The notes under the pieces were generated by a model. It did no database searches. It was not told the DNA's origin and saw only the letters and a program-made list of their open reading frames with translations. The translations under genes and the position numbers were made by a program. A DNA stretch of 64,000 nt, taken from NCBI GenBank assembly GCA_900766135.1, contig CAAFUF010000036.1, positions 128,633-192,632 on the forward strand. The letters run 5' to 3'. Within the stretch, counting starts at the first letter, position 1, and every line of letters begins with the position of its first letter. Positions 31,995 to 39,606 of the stretch are shown here, in pieces. The stretch is from Paenibacillaceae bacterium. Its GTDB lineage: Bacteria > Bacillota > Bacilli > Paenibacillales > Paenibacillaceae.

Positions 31995-32737
31995 CGCTCC
32001 TGCCCCCTCGCTTCAAGCTTATAGCCAATGCCCCACACCGTTTTGATCCAATCCGGGGCGGAAGGGTTGGCTTCGATCTTCTCCCGCAGCCGGCGGATGT
32101 GAACGGTCACCGTCGTCGTATCGCCGTCATACGCCACATCCCATACCTGATTCAACAGCTGGCTGCGCGAGAACACTTTGCCCGGATACTTGGCGAGCAG
32201 ATGCAGAAGATCGAATTCCTTCATCGTCAAATCCGCTTCCGTCCCCCTGATCAATACCCGTCGCTCCTGCGGAAAAATCTCCAAGCCATCGAACGCAATC
32301 GCCACCAGCCCCTCTCCTTCTTCGCCGGCCAAACTTCGGGATGACGGGGCGGCGGCTCCCGTTTGAACGCCGGTCCGCCGCAGGATATTCTTGATGCGCA
32401 GCACCAGCTCGCGCGGACTAAACGGTTTGGTCAGGTAATCGTCCGCTCCCATGGTGAGTCCCAGCAATCGATCGGCTTCCTCGCCGCGGGCCGTCAACAT
32501 GATGATCGGCGTATCCTCCTGCCGCCGAATCCGGTCACATACCTCCAAGCCGCCAAGCTTCGGCATCATGAGATCGAGCACAAGCAAATCGGGATGATGT
32601 TCTTCCCAGTGGTGCAGCGCCTCCTCCCCGTCTGAGGCAACCCAAACCGTCCAGCCCTCGCGTTCCAGATAACGGCGGCAGACATCCGTAATATTTTGTT
32701 CATCGTCGGCAACTACAATTTTGGCGCTCAACCGCAC
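31991..32737 (-). CDS. OmpR-family response regulator
   Basis: The 248-residue protein has a receiver domain with DDE near residue 11, phospho-acceptor Asp55 in LLVLDLMMPK and Lys in YLTKPF, then an OmpR winged helix (LTMKEFDLLHLLAKYPGKVFSRSQLL, TVTVHIRRLREKIE). A linker of about 30 residues separates them. Start codons GTG (32737) and TTG (32731) are both possible; the TTG has better spacing from GGGGG. It heads the three-gene operon. A TATAAT box at 32781-32786 on this strand may give it a local promoter. Confidence 0.92.
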   Translation of the reverse strand: MRLSAKIVVADDEQNITDVCRRYLEREGWTVWVASDGEEALHHWEEHHPDLLVLDLMMPKLGGLEVCDRIRRQEDTPIIMLTARGEEADRLLGLTMGADDYLTKPFSPRELVLRIKNILRRTGVQTGAAAPSSRSLAGEEGEGLVAIAFDGLEIFPQERRVLIRGTEADLTMKEFDLLHLLAKYPGKVFSRSQLLNQVWDVAYDGDTTTVTVHIRRLREKIEANPSAPDWIKTVWGIGYKLEARGQER

Positions 32738-32817
32738 GGCCCCCTGGCTTGTGGAAAGTCTTTCCTGTGTTATTAGTCACATTATAACGCGTTGTAGGCT
32801 AGGATACGACCTTAGCA

Positions 32818-33102
32818 TTACTCGCCCATCTCGCCGTCCTTCATATCCTGGCTGTCCATTTCTCCATCCTTCATCTCTTCGCCCATCGTGTTTTGGTTCA
32901 TCTCGCTGTCTTTCATCTCTTCGCCCATCGTGTCCTGATTCATCTCGCCATCCTTCATCTCGCCATTCCCGGCGGTACCGCTCATTTCTGTCGAGGCATT
33001 GGCTCCATCGTTCATGTTCTCCTTGTTCATGTCGTTCTTGGCCCCGCAAGCCGCTAACGTGAGCATGGTTCCAAGCAACACAATAACTCCGATTTTCTTC
33101 AT
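32818..33102 (-). CDS. methionine-rich repeat lipoprotein
   Basis: From the ATG at 33100-33102 (AGAGGA before it) the protein has 94 residues. A signal sequence ends in the lipobox LAAC at about residue 19. The mature part is nearly all Met, Glu, Asp, Lys, Gly and Asn, with 13 Met in about 75 residues. It contains two near-identical 14-residue repeats of the form MKDxEMNQxTMGEE and shorter copies after them. No enzyme fold is visible. Such Met-rich chains can bind Cu(I) or act as oxidant sinks. It lies 80 bp upstream of the regulator-kinase-MsrP-like operon on the same strand without a terminator between. Confidence 0.85.
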   Translation of the reverse strand: MKKIGVIVLLGTMLTLAACGAKNDMNKENMNDGANASTEMSGTAGNGEMKDGEMNQDTMGEEMKDSEMNQNTMGEEMKDGEMDSQDMKDGEMGE

Positions 33103-33220
33103 AGTTCCTCTTCCTTTCGTCATTTGGACTCGTTCGCCCATTATCTTAGCGAATAATGCTAACCATCCAAGAACGAACCGATTGCGAAACCCTTAGAAAA
33201 GCCTTACGAAAGGATTACGA

Positions 33221-33254
33221 CAAAAAAAGATACCCATAGATAACTATGGGCATC
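33221..33254 (-). terminator. terminator after the ABC permease gene
   Basis: On the minus strand ATGCCCATAG-TTAT-CTATGGGTAT is followed by CTTTTTTT. It begins about 38 bp past the permease stop and separates the ABC operon from the Met-rich lipoprotein gene. Confidence 0.92.
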
Positions 33255-33291
33255 CGATGAACTAATAGGGTGTACAGTCAACGTCCTTCCT

Positions 33292-34083
33292 TTATAACGG
33301 CAAATCCCTTTTTGAAAAAATCCATACGGCTGCTCCATACAGCACCAGCCCCGCCGCCCCAAGACCCAAAGCTGCCGGGAGGACGTCGTACGAGCTTGTG
33401 GCGATTTGGATCGGCTCAAAAACGCTCAACACCGTCAATCCACGCAACCATTCCATCTCCCCGCTCATATTCGCCACGAGTTGGGCGATGAAGAAGAAGA
33501 CGGACAGCAACCCGGAAGCCGCCAACGTATGTTTACTGTCGTTCAGCAGGCAGGAGAACAGGAACGCGTAACCGCTGATGACGAAAAACAACAAAAATCC
33601 GAGCAAATTGATTTGCAGGAAAGCGGAAGTATCCAGCTTAGCATCGTTCACCAGTACCGGGGCCAACGCCAAACCCGCTACCGAGGTTAACAAGGAGATC
33701 AGAAACAAATTAACGATAAGGACCCCGGCTTGCGTCACGGCGATCCTCCTTCTGGAAACCGGCGTCGCCAATAGATAGGCCATCGAGCCGCGGTCCACCA
33801 AATGCGACATCAGACCGTTCGCAACGACGACGCAATAGATCATCAGAAACATAATGAAGGTCGCCCCGTAAAATCCCGTCGCCATGAATCCGGTCAACGT
33901 CTCCATCCCTTCCTGCATCCCGAAGGCGTTGCGCATGGCTTCCGGCATTGCAGCGAACAGATCGGACTCGCCGCCGGTGAACATCCCTATCGTCGCCAGA
34001 AAATAAAAGATCGTAATCGCCAAAAAAACCACGAACAGCTTCAAATTCCGGCGGTAAGTCGAAACGAATAATGCCCGGTTCAT
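33292..34083 (-). CDS. ABC exporter permease
   Basis: The 263-residue protein has six membrane helices, with the first large outside loop at residues 35-65 (GGESDLFAAMPEAMRNAFGM), as in ABC-2 permeases of the bacitracin/lantibiotic exporter type. It contains the cytoplasmic segment LLATPVSRRRIAVTQ before helix 3. It overlaps the ATPase gene by 4 bp (ATGA), so the two form one transporter. Substrate is unknown; the divergent TetR gene is the likely regulator. Confidence 0.85.
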   Translation of the reverse strand: MNRALFVSTYRRNLKLFVVFLAITIFYFLATIGMFTGGESDLFAAMPEAMRNAFGMQEGMETLTGFMATGFYGATFIMFLMIYCVVVANGLMSHLVDRGSMAYLLATPVSRRRIAVTQAGVLIVNLFLISLLTSVAGLALAPVLVNDAKLDTSAFLQINLLGFLLFFVISGYAFLFSCLLNDSKHTLAASGLLSVFFFIAQLVANMSGEMEWLRGLTVLSVFEPIQIATSSYDVLPAALGLGAAGLVLYGAAVWIFSKRDLPL

Positions 34084-34982
34084 CGCGCAGCCTCCTTCGT
34101 ACCGTAAAAGTGCATAAAAATATCCTCAAGCTTTTGCGACTCCATATCCATATTGGAAATTCCCCGGCCGGCCAATGCCGCGATCAATTGGTCATAATTG
34201 CCCTGCACGGCCAAATGCAGCCTCGGACCTTCCTCTTTGACGCAGTCGAGCCCGCTGCGCTTCACGGCGTCTGCATCTTCCTGTGATTGGAACGTGACCG
34301 CGATGATCTTGCGCTGCGCCGCCTTCATTGTTTCGATTCCCTCGACGGCAATGAGCTTTCCGTCTTTGATAATGCCGACGCGGTCGCAGGTCCGTTCGAT
34401 TTCCTCAAACATGTGGGAGGACATCAGCACGGTTTTGCCGCGTTCCTTCTCTTCGAGCACCAGATCAACGAACAGTTGCTGCATTAAGGGATCCAGGCCG
34501 GAGGTCGGTTCGTCCAGAATGAGAATGGCCGGATCATGCATAAAAGCCGCGACGATGCCTACCTTTTGCTTCATTCCTTTGGACATTTTGCGGATGGGGG
34601 TCTTCACATCGAACTGAAACCGTTTGATCAATTGATCGCGCCGGGCCGTGCCCCTCATCCCGCGCATCCCTCCCAGCAATTCAAGCACTTGCAGTCCGTT
34701 CATGCCGTCCGGGAAAGAGATTTCCCCGGGGAGATACCCCACCTTCTTCATCACTTGCGCGCTTAGCCGCATGCAATCCAAGCCGTCGATCGTGGCCTTT
34801 CCGCGGTCCGGCTTGTAGAAACCCATCAAATGGCGGATGGTCGTCGATTTACCGGCACCGTTTGGCCCTAAATATCCCAGGACCTCTCCTTTTTTAACGG
34901 AAAAGGTCAGGTCGAATATCCCTTTTCCATTGGAAAATCTCTTCGTCAATCCTTCCATGCGAATGCTCATTTTGAAGGACAC
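34080..34982 (-). CDS. ABC exporter ATP-binding protein
   Basis: The 300-residue protein has Walker A GPNGAGKSTTIRHLMGF, signature KMSKGMKQKVGI, Walker B ILILDEPTSGLDPLMQ and switch His in LMSSHMFEEIE. The C-terminal about 80 residues form the extra domain seen in BcrA/YhaQ-type ATPases. It powers the permease encoded directly downstream. A palindrome in the promoter region and a divergent TetR gene point to repression by that regulator. Confidence 0.92.
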   Translation of the reverse strand: MSFKMSIRMEGLTKRFSNGKGIFDLTFSVKKGEVLGYLGPNGAGKSTTIRHLMGFYKPDRGKATIDGLDCMRLSAQVMKKVGYLPGEISFPDGMNGLQVLELLGGMRGMRGTARRDQLIKRFQFDVKTPIRKMSKGMKQKVGIVAAFMHDPAILILDEPTSGLDPLMQQLFVDLVLEEKERGKTVLMSSHMFEEIERTCDRVGIIKDGKLIAVEGIETMKAAQRKIIAVTFQSQEDADAVKRSGLDCVKEEGPRLHLAVQGNYDQLIAALAGRGISNMDMESQKLEDIFMHFYGTKEAAR

Positions 34983-34998
34983 CTCTCATTTAATGTTT

Positions 34999-35015
34999 TG
35001 AATAATATATATTCA
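34999..35015. promoter_or_regulatory. palindrome between ABC and TetR genes
   Basis: TGAATA-ATATA-TATTCA is an inverted repeat with 6-bp arms, 17 bp upstream of the ATPase start codon. A further GAATGAATT half-site-like segment lies at about 35062. It is a candidate operator for the divergent TetR protein. Confidence 0.5.
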
Positions 35016-35126
35016 TTTCATTCATAATGTACATTGATTGATGGAGAAAGTCAAGATGTTTTGAATGAATTGAGTTGAAAATATACAAAACTTAACGTAT
35101 CCTTGGCATAGGGGTGAATTACGTCG

Positions 35127-35747
35127 ATGAATGGATATCAACGCCGCACGGAGCAGAAAAAAGAAAAAGTCAAACGCGCCGCCGTAGAGTTGTTTACGGC
35201 TTATGGTTTAGACAAAGTCAGCCTGGCTGAAATCGCGAAGCAAGCCGGCGTTTCGCCCGTAACGATTTACAATTATTACGGCACGAAAGACGAGCTGTTC
35301 GCCAAAGTCGTAACCGAAATGCTGGAGGAGGCTTGGGAGGAGCGACTTCGCATGCTCCGCAGCGATCTGCCTTTTTTGGAGAAAATCGAGAAGATGATCT
35401 TCGAAACGGCGGATTTCGCGAATAAGGTCGATCCCGAATTTTTAAGGACGATGATGTCCAGCAATCCGGAAATCTTAACCATGACGGAAGAGATCTATAA
35501 GCGGTATCTCCCCCTGATGATGGATTTCTTTGAGGGAGGACAACGGGAGGGTTACATCAACAAAGACGTGTCGGCCGAAACCTTCTTGCTCTACCTGAAT
35601 CTTCTTAACGAGGCGAGAACGAAAATCGATCTGTCTATGGATAAAGAAAAAAACCAGCGTTTGCTCAAAGAATTGACCAGCCTGCTTTTCTATGGACTGG
35701 TCGGTCCGAACGGCCGTCCGGATCGCTTCGAGACAGACCGGGGCTAG
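35127..35747 (+). CDS. TetR-family regulator
   Basis: The 206-residue protein has the TetR HTH at residues 12-58: VKRAAVELFTAYGLDKVSLAEIAKQAGVSPVTIYNYYGTKDELFAKV. The helical ligand domain that follows has no recognisable subtype. AGGGGTG precedes the ATG. It diverges from the ABC exporter at 33292-34982 across 144 bp, so it is the probable repressor of that transporter and of itself. The ligand cannot be told. Confidence 0.9.
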   Translation: MNGYQRRTEQKKEKVKRAAVELFTAYGLDKVSLAEIAKQAGVSPVTIYNYYGTKDELFAKVVTEMLEEAWEERLRMLRSDLPFLEKIEKMIFETADFANKVDPEFLRTMMSSNPEILTMTEEIYKRYLPLMMDFFEGGQREGYINKDVSAETFLLYLNLLNEARTKIDLSMDKEKNQRLLKELTSLLFYGLVGPNGRPDRFETDRG

Positions 35748-35789
35748 ACTGTCTCCCCCATGCTCATGCCGCTTGCCCCTAATGACGGC

Positions 35790-35826
35790 AAAAACCCGCC
35801 CGGGCGTAATGCCCGAGCGGGTTTTA
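35790..35826. terminator. bidirectional terminator between convergent TetR genes
   Basis: AAAACCCGCCCGGG and CCCGAGCGGGTTTT pair around CGTAATG with one mismatch. A- and T-tracts on either side allow it to serve both strands. Confidence 0.9.
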
Positions 35827-35839
35827 CCATTGATCGTTA

Positions 35840-36508
35840 TCAGGAGCGGCCGGCGATGCCGTACATGAGCAGGTCCACCGTACGCTCGATCTCTTCTTCT
35901 TCGTCAAAAGGAAAATCCGGTAGGATTAACACATGCACCAGAATCATGCCGATCACGATGCTGGCTCCGGTACGCGCAATCCGCCATGGAGGCGCATCTA
36001 CGATTTGACCTTTTTCCTGAAAATGCAAAATGACCTTCTCAATCCGCCGAAAAACGATCTCGGACGCCAAATTTTTCACCTGCTCCAACAACTCCGGCTG
36101 GAACGGCACCTCATGGATCAAAATTTTGATGATCCGCATATTCTCACGGACAAATTTCAGGCGATCCTTAGCCAACGCGCGAAAAAAATCCTCCGCCCGC
36201 TCATAAGGCGTCTCGATCATCTTGGCGAAGTCCCGCAGCAAGAACGGCGCAGCCAGCTTGATGACGATCGGTCCGGCGATGGACAGAAGCAGATCTTTCT
36301 TCGTCTTATAGTGACGGAAAATCGTTCCTTCGGCCACTCCGGCCTTTTGCGCGATTTCGCTGGTGGAAGTGGCGGCATACCCTTTCTCGGCAAAAATCTC
36401 CGTCGCCGCCTCCAAAATTTTGATCTGCTTCTCCGTTTTCTTCTCCGTGTCCTCTTCTTCCGTCAACCGGATCAGGTCCTCCAGCCACTGCTCTTTCTCG
36501 TCCGACAT
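35840..36508 (-). CDS. TetR-family regulator of the adjacent ABC-2 exporter
   Basis: From the ATG at 36506-36508 (GGGGAGAGG before it) the protein has 222 residues. After a charged N-terminal extension of about 28 residues comes the HTH: ILEAATEIFAEKGYAATSTSEIAQKAGVAEGTIFRHYKTKKDLLLS. The ligand domain is helical with a hydrophobic stretch (GASIVIGMILVHVLILPDF). It lies downstream of and on the same strand as an ATPase/permease pair (36559-38459), with a 50 bp gap. Two TGAGTRATYACTCA palindromes flank that operon's promoter and are probable binding sites. Confidence 0.9.
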   Translation of the reverse strand: MSDEKEQWLEDLIRLTEEEDTEKKTEKQIKILEAATEIFAEKGYAATSTSEIAQKAGVAEGTIFRHYKTKKDLLLSIAGPIVIKLAAPFLLRDFAKMIETPYERAEDFFRALAKDRLKFVRENMRIIKILIHEVPFQPELLEQVKNLASEIVFRRIEKVILHFQEKGQIVDAPPWRIARTGASIVIGMILVHVLILPDFPFDEEEEIERTVDLLMYGIAGRS

Positions 36509-36558
36509 AGAGGCCTCTCCCCTTTCCCTTCGCATCTTAAGGTTCTTTGTCCAGCGTA

Positions 36559-37713
36559 CTATATTTTACGGTGCTTGCGCAACGCGATGACATTGGCGAA
36601 CATGAATACGAGGGACAGCCCTGCCAGCACGTAGACGTCCAACGCGATCCCGCTCCAGCCCTCGCCTCGGATCATGATGCCGCGCAACGCGTCCGCACCG
36701 TATTTCAGTGGCGTGATGTGAGTAATCCAGCGTAGCCAAGGCGAAATGCTCTCCAGGTCAAACAACCCGGAAAAGAACACTTGCGGCACGATGACGAGCG
36801 GGATGAATTGAATCATCTGAAATTCCGAATTCGCAAACGCCGACAGGAGCGTGCCGAAGCTAAGGGCAGCGAGCGAAAGCAGCAGCATGATCAGCAGCAC
36901 GTAACCGAAGGAGCCAACCATCAGGCTGCCGAGCGCATACACGGTAAATCCGGCGATCAGCACCGCCTGCAGGCTCGTAAAGATGCCGAAGCCCGCCATG
37001 TAGCCGACGACGATTTCCCATCGGCGCAGCGGCGTAGCGAGCAGCCGCTCCAGCGTGCCGCTTGTTCGCTCCCTCAGAAAAGAAACGCCGGCGATCAGGA
37101 AAACGAAAAAGAAGGCAAACAAGCCGATCAGCACGGGACTTAAGCTGTCGAAGGAAGACATGTCCGCACCTCCGTGCAAATATTCGAACACCGGTGCCTG
37201 CAATTTCGGCTGTTGCTGCGCCGCGCCTTTCGGGCCGGTCGCAGTGGCGTCCGGATTTGTCGCCGCCGGGCTGCCGGGGTCAATCGCGGAGTTTCCGCTC
37301 TGATCCGGGGCCGGGGAAGTCTCGCTTGAAGCGCCCGGGGTGCCTTGGCCTTGCAGCGTTTTTTGGATCAGCAGCATGACCGCCCGGTTCTTGGAAGGAT
37401 CGCTGCCCTCCAGCACGATATGCGGTATGCTTTGGTCGAGACGGATCAGCGCGTCGATCTCTTGGTCGGCCAAAGCCGATTGGGCCTCGGCCTCCGTATC
37501 AAAGGCGATCACTTCGGCATCGCCACCGCTCAATTTGTCGGCAAGAGCGGTAGGGATTTGCACCGTCCCGAATTTCGGCTGATAGGCGTCGCCGTTAAAC
37601 ACGAGATACATCATGGATAAGACCAGCAGCGGAGCCACGATCAACAGCGCCATCGTCCGTTTGTCATGAATGAATTGACGGATTATGCGTACTATCAAAG
37701 CCCTGATTCTCAT
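36559..37713 (-). CDS. ABC-2 type exporter permease (YbhR-like)
   Basis: The 384-residue protein has one N-terminal helix (about 18-38), a large extracellular part (about 40-190), and five or more C-terminal helices. It contains SFLRERTSGTLERLLATPLRRWEI, typical of drug/Na+ exporter permeases of the YbhS/YhhJ kind. The outside part carries a Pro/Ala/Gly/Ser/Asn-rich low-complexity insert at about 125-165. It overlaps the ATPase gene by 4 bp. Substrate is unknown. Confidence 0.9.
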   Translation of the reverse strand: MRIRALIVRIIRQFIHDKRTMALLIVAPLLVLSMMYLVFNGDAYQPKFGTVQIPTALADKLSGGDAEVIAFDTEAEAQSALADQEIDALIRLDQSIPHIVLEGSDPSKNRAVMLLIQKTLQGQGTPGASSETSPAPDQSGNSAIDPGSPAATNPDATATGPKGAAQQQPKLQAPVFEYLHGGADMSSFDSLSPVLIGLFAFFFVFLIAGVSFLRERTSGTLERLLATPLRRWEIVVGYMAGFGIFTSLQAVLIAGFTVYALGSLMVGSFGYVLLIMLLLSLAALSFGTLLSAFANSEFQMIQFIPLVIVPQVFFSGLFDLESISPWLRWITHITPLKYGADALRGIMIRGEGWSGIALDVYVLAGLSLVFMFANVIALRKHRKI

Positions 37714-38459
37714 GCGCGGACACCTCCGTAATACAGGAAAGCTTCTTCGATCGTAACGCTCCCGGTTTCCTGCTTGAGCGCTTCCGGCGTACCCACGGCA
37801 ATCAGGCTGCCGTCACGCACCATGCCAAGCCGATGGCACTTGTCGGCCTCGTCCATGACGTGGGTCGTCACCAGGATCGTGGTGCCCTGGCGGCTAAGAC
37901 TCTCGAATTCGTCCCATATCGACTTGCGCAGGACGGGGTCGATGCCTACGGTGGGTTCGTCGAGAATCAACACCTCGGGTTCGTGCATCAGCGCGATCGC
38001 CAGAGAGAGACGCCGCTTCATCCCGCCGGAATATGCGCCGACCGGGCGTTTGAGATGATCCGTCAAATTCACCAGCGCCATAACCTCATCGATGCGCCGC
38101 TTCATTCTCCCGCCGCGCAGGCCAAACAGCGCCCCGAAAAACTCCAGGTTCTCCTTGGCCGTCAATTCGGCATACATCGCGTCGGATTGGGCCATATAGC
38201 CGATGCGATTCATCATGTCCAGCTTCGGCATCCGCGTGCCCAGCACCTCGACCTCGCCGCGGGTCGCTTCGTCGATTCCGGCGATCATCTTCACGAACGT
38301 CGTCTTGCCCGAGCCCGACGGCCCCAGCAGCCCAAAGATCTCGCTGCGCCGGACCTCCAGGTTGATGCCGTGCAGCACCTCCTTGCCGCCGAAGGCTCTT
38401 GTTACCTCACGGGTTCGGATGCAAATTTCGGGTTTATTGTTGTTCATTTTTGGTTTCAC
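37710..38459 (-). CDS. ABC exporter ATP-binding protein
   Basis: The 249-residue ATPase has Walker A GPSGSGKTTFVKMI, signature YSGGMKRRLSLAIAL, Walker B VLILDEPTVGIDPVLR and switch His in LVTTHVMDEAD. The branch is that of ABC-2 multidrug or natamycin/linearmycin-type exporters. GAGGAGTG precedes the ATG. It heads a three-gene operon ATPase-permease-TetR, with two palindromic operators around its promoter. Confidence 0.93.
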   Translation of the reverse strand: MKPKMNNNKPEICIRTREVTRAFGGKEVLHGINLEVRRSEIFGLLGPSGSGKTTFVKMIAGIDEATRGEVEVLGTRMPKLDMMNRIGYMAQSDAMYAELTAKENLEFFGALFGLRGGRMKRRIDEVMALVNLTDHLKRPVGAYSGGMKRRLSLAIALMHEPEVLILDEPTVGIDPVLRKSIWDEFESLSRQGTTILVTTHVMDEADKCHRLGMVRDGSLIAVGTPEALKQETGSVTIEEAFLYYGGVRA

Positions 38460-38482
38460 TCCTCTGTGGGAGATTATTTTGG

Positions 38483-38560
38483 AGTGAGTAATTACTCACT
38501 GTTGTTGATGAGATAAAGATACTCCTATGGCGGGCGATGTGTCAAGTGAGTAATCACTCA
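38483..38560 (-). promoter_or_regulatory. promoter with two TetR-type operators
   Basis: AGTGAGTAATTACTCACT (38483-38500) is a perfect 18-bp palindrome. AGTGAGTAATCACTCA (38545-38560) is the same site with one change. On the minus strand a TTGACA (about 38539-38544) directly follows the second site. The first lies downstream of the expected start of transcription, so a bound dimer at each site would trap the promoter between them. Confidence 0.8.
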
Positions 38561-38620
38561 TTTCGTGCGATTAGGTCGATCTGACACTTCGCATGCCCCG
38601 ATTCCCCCAGCCGACGGCTG

Positions 38621-38800
38621 AAATGTTGCAAAACCTGCAACATTTCGGCGTTGTAGCGAGCCAGGAGGGCAGAATGTTGCAAAAAGTGCAACATTCTGGC
38701 CCGGTCGGAGCGAAATCCCAAGAAAATGCTGCAGTAAATGCAACATTTCCTCGGATTCGCCACCAATGGAGCCATAAATGTTGCACAAAATGCAACATTC
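38621..38800. repeat. four hairpin-forming repeats at 51-52 bp period
   Basis: Units lie at 38621-38645, 38672-38696, 38724-38748 and 38776-38800. Each is AATGTTGCA, a 5-base centre, and TGCAACATT, giving a 9-10 bp stem. In unit 2 both outer bases change together (A-T to G-C), which keeps the stem. The 26-27 bp between units differ, except for CCACCAATGGAGCC after units 3 and 4. The period is not a multiple of three, so a coding explanation is unlikely. It sits between the ABC promoter and the end of a nuclease-like gene. Confidence 0.9.
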
Positions 38801-38836
38801 TAGTCCACCAATGGAGCCTCAATCGCGTGCTCTCCC

Positions 38837-39511
38837 CTACGCCAACCCCTCCGCCGATCGGTCCGTGAGCTCATATCGGCAAATATACGTTCCGGAGGCC
38901 ACGGGGCGTAGCCATCCCTTGTCCACCAAGCGGTTCAACCGATTCCGCGCGGTGCGGAAACTGACCGATTCATGCTCCGCAACGTCCCTCGGGCGTACCG
39001 AACCCCCGAGATGCCAGGCGAGCCGCAGTACCTCCTTCTCAACCGGAGACGTCGAGCCAACCGAACTACTGGCTGGGTTCCTCAGCAAGTAGGGACCTAC
39101 CGCCAAGTTCAGCAGCATCCGGCAAACCTCCGGGCGGTACTGGATATCGTCGAAGGAGAAATGGAGCATTTTCCAGCCCATGCCGGTCAGGAACGTGTCG
39201 CGATTCAACGCGTAGTTGAATTTCTCCCGGTCCATGTCCTTCACATGGCTTTGAAACCCGTCGCATTCGATGCCAAAACGGCCATACGGCGGTAAAAAAG
39301 CAAAATCGAGAAACTGCGACTTCCGGTTCCAATCGTATACCTCATATTCCGGATGCAAATGCTCCAACGTACCGAACAACGGCCACCACACATTTTGCAG
39401 CAGCAGTTTCTCCGCATATTGATGCCCACGCTGCAGCCTCCCCCTGCGCTCTCCTGTCCTCCCCGCCAAATGCTTCTCCATAAATGCCTGATGCGCCTGA
39501 TTAAAGTCCAT
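38837..39511 (-). CDS. PDDEXK-like nuclease domain with C-terminal winged helix
   Basis: The 224-residue protein has an N-terminal half like DUF559/Vsr-type endonuclease domains: LDFAFLPPYGRFGIECDGFQSH (D...E-x-D), then a basic helix and GWKMLHFSFDDI, matching the usual PDDEXK order. The C-terminal about 70 residues look like a winged helix (EKEVLRLAWHLGGSVRPRDVAEHESVSFRTARNRLNRLVDKGWL). I cannot name a known family with both parts. It stands alone, with a terminator-like hairpin array downstream. A role in DNA repair or mobile-DNA control is only a guess. Confidence 0.7.
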   Translation of the reverse strand: MDFNQAHQAFMEKHLAGRTGERRGRLQRGHQYAEKLLLQNVWWPLFGTLEHLHPEYEVYDWNRKSQFLDFAFLPPYGRFGIECDGFQSHVKDMDREKFNYALNRDTFLTGMGWKMLHFSFDDIQYRPEVCRMLLNLAVGPYLLRNPASSSVGSTSPVEKEVLRLAWHLGGSVRPRDVAEHESVSFRTARNRLNRLVDKGWLRPVASGTYICRYELTDRSAEGLA

Positions 39512-39537
39512 ACCTCCAAATCACCTCTCTCTGAAAA

Positions 39538-39585
39538 ATAAAAAAACGCCCTTAAAGCCGCAACTTGTACGGTCATAAGGACGTT
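39538..39585 (-). terminator. terminator after exonuclease III gene
   Basis: On the minus strand AACGTCCTTA and TAAGGGCGTT pair, with inner CCG/CGG pairs, and run into TTTTTTT. It lies about 22 bp after the gene end. Confidence 0.85.
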
Positions 39586-39606
39586 CTTCGTCTAGCTTGA
39601 ATTATA

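Noticed and set aside
38621..38800. CRISPR array
   Set aside because: Only four units, repeats vary and are strongly palindromic, spacers are 26-27 bp and partly alike, and no cas genes are in the window.
38593..38868. Open frames on both strands through the hairpin array
   Set aside because: The repeat period of 51-52 bp is not a multiple of three and the encoded repeats shift frame; no ribosome site or known motif.
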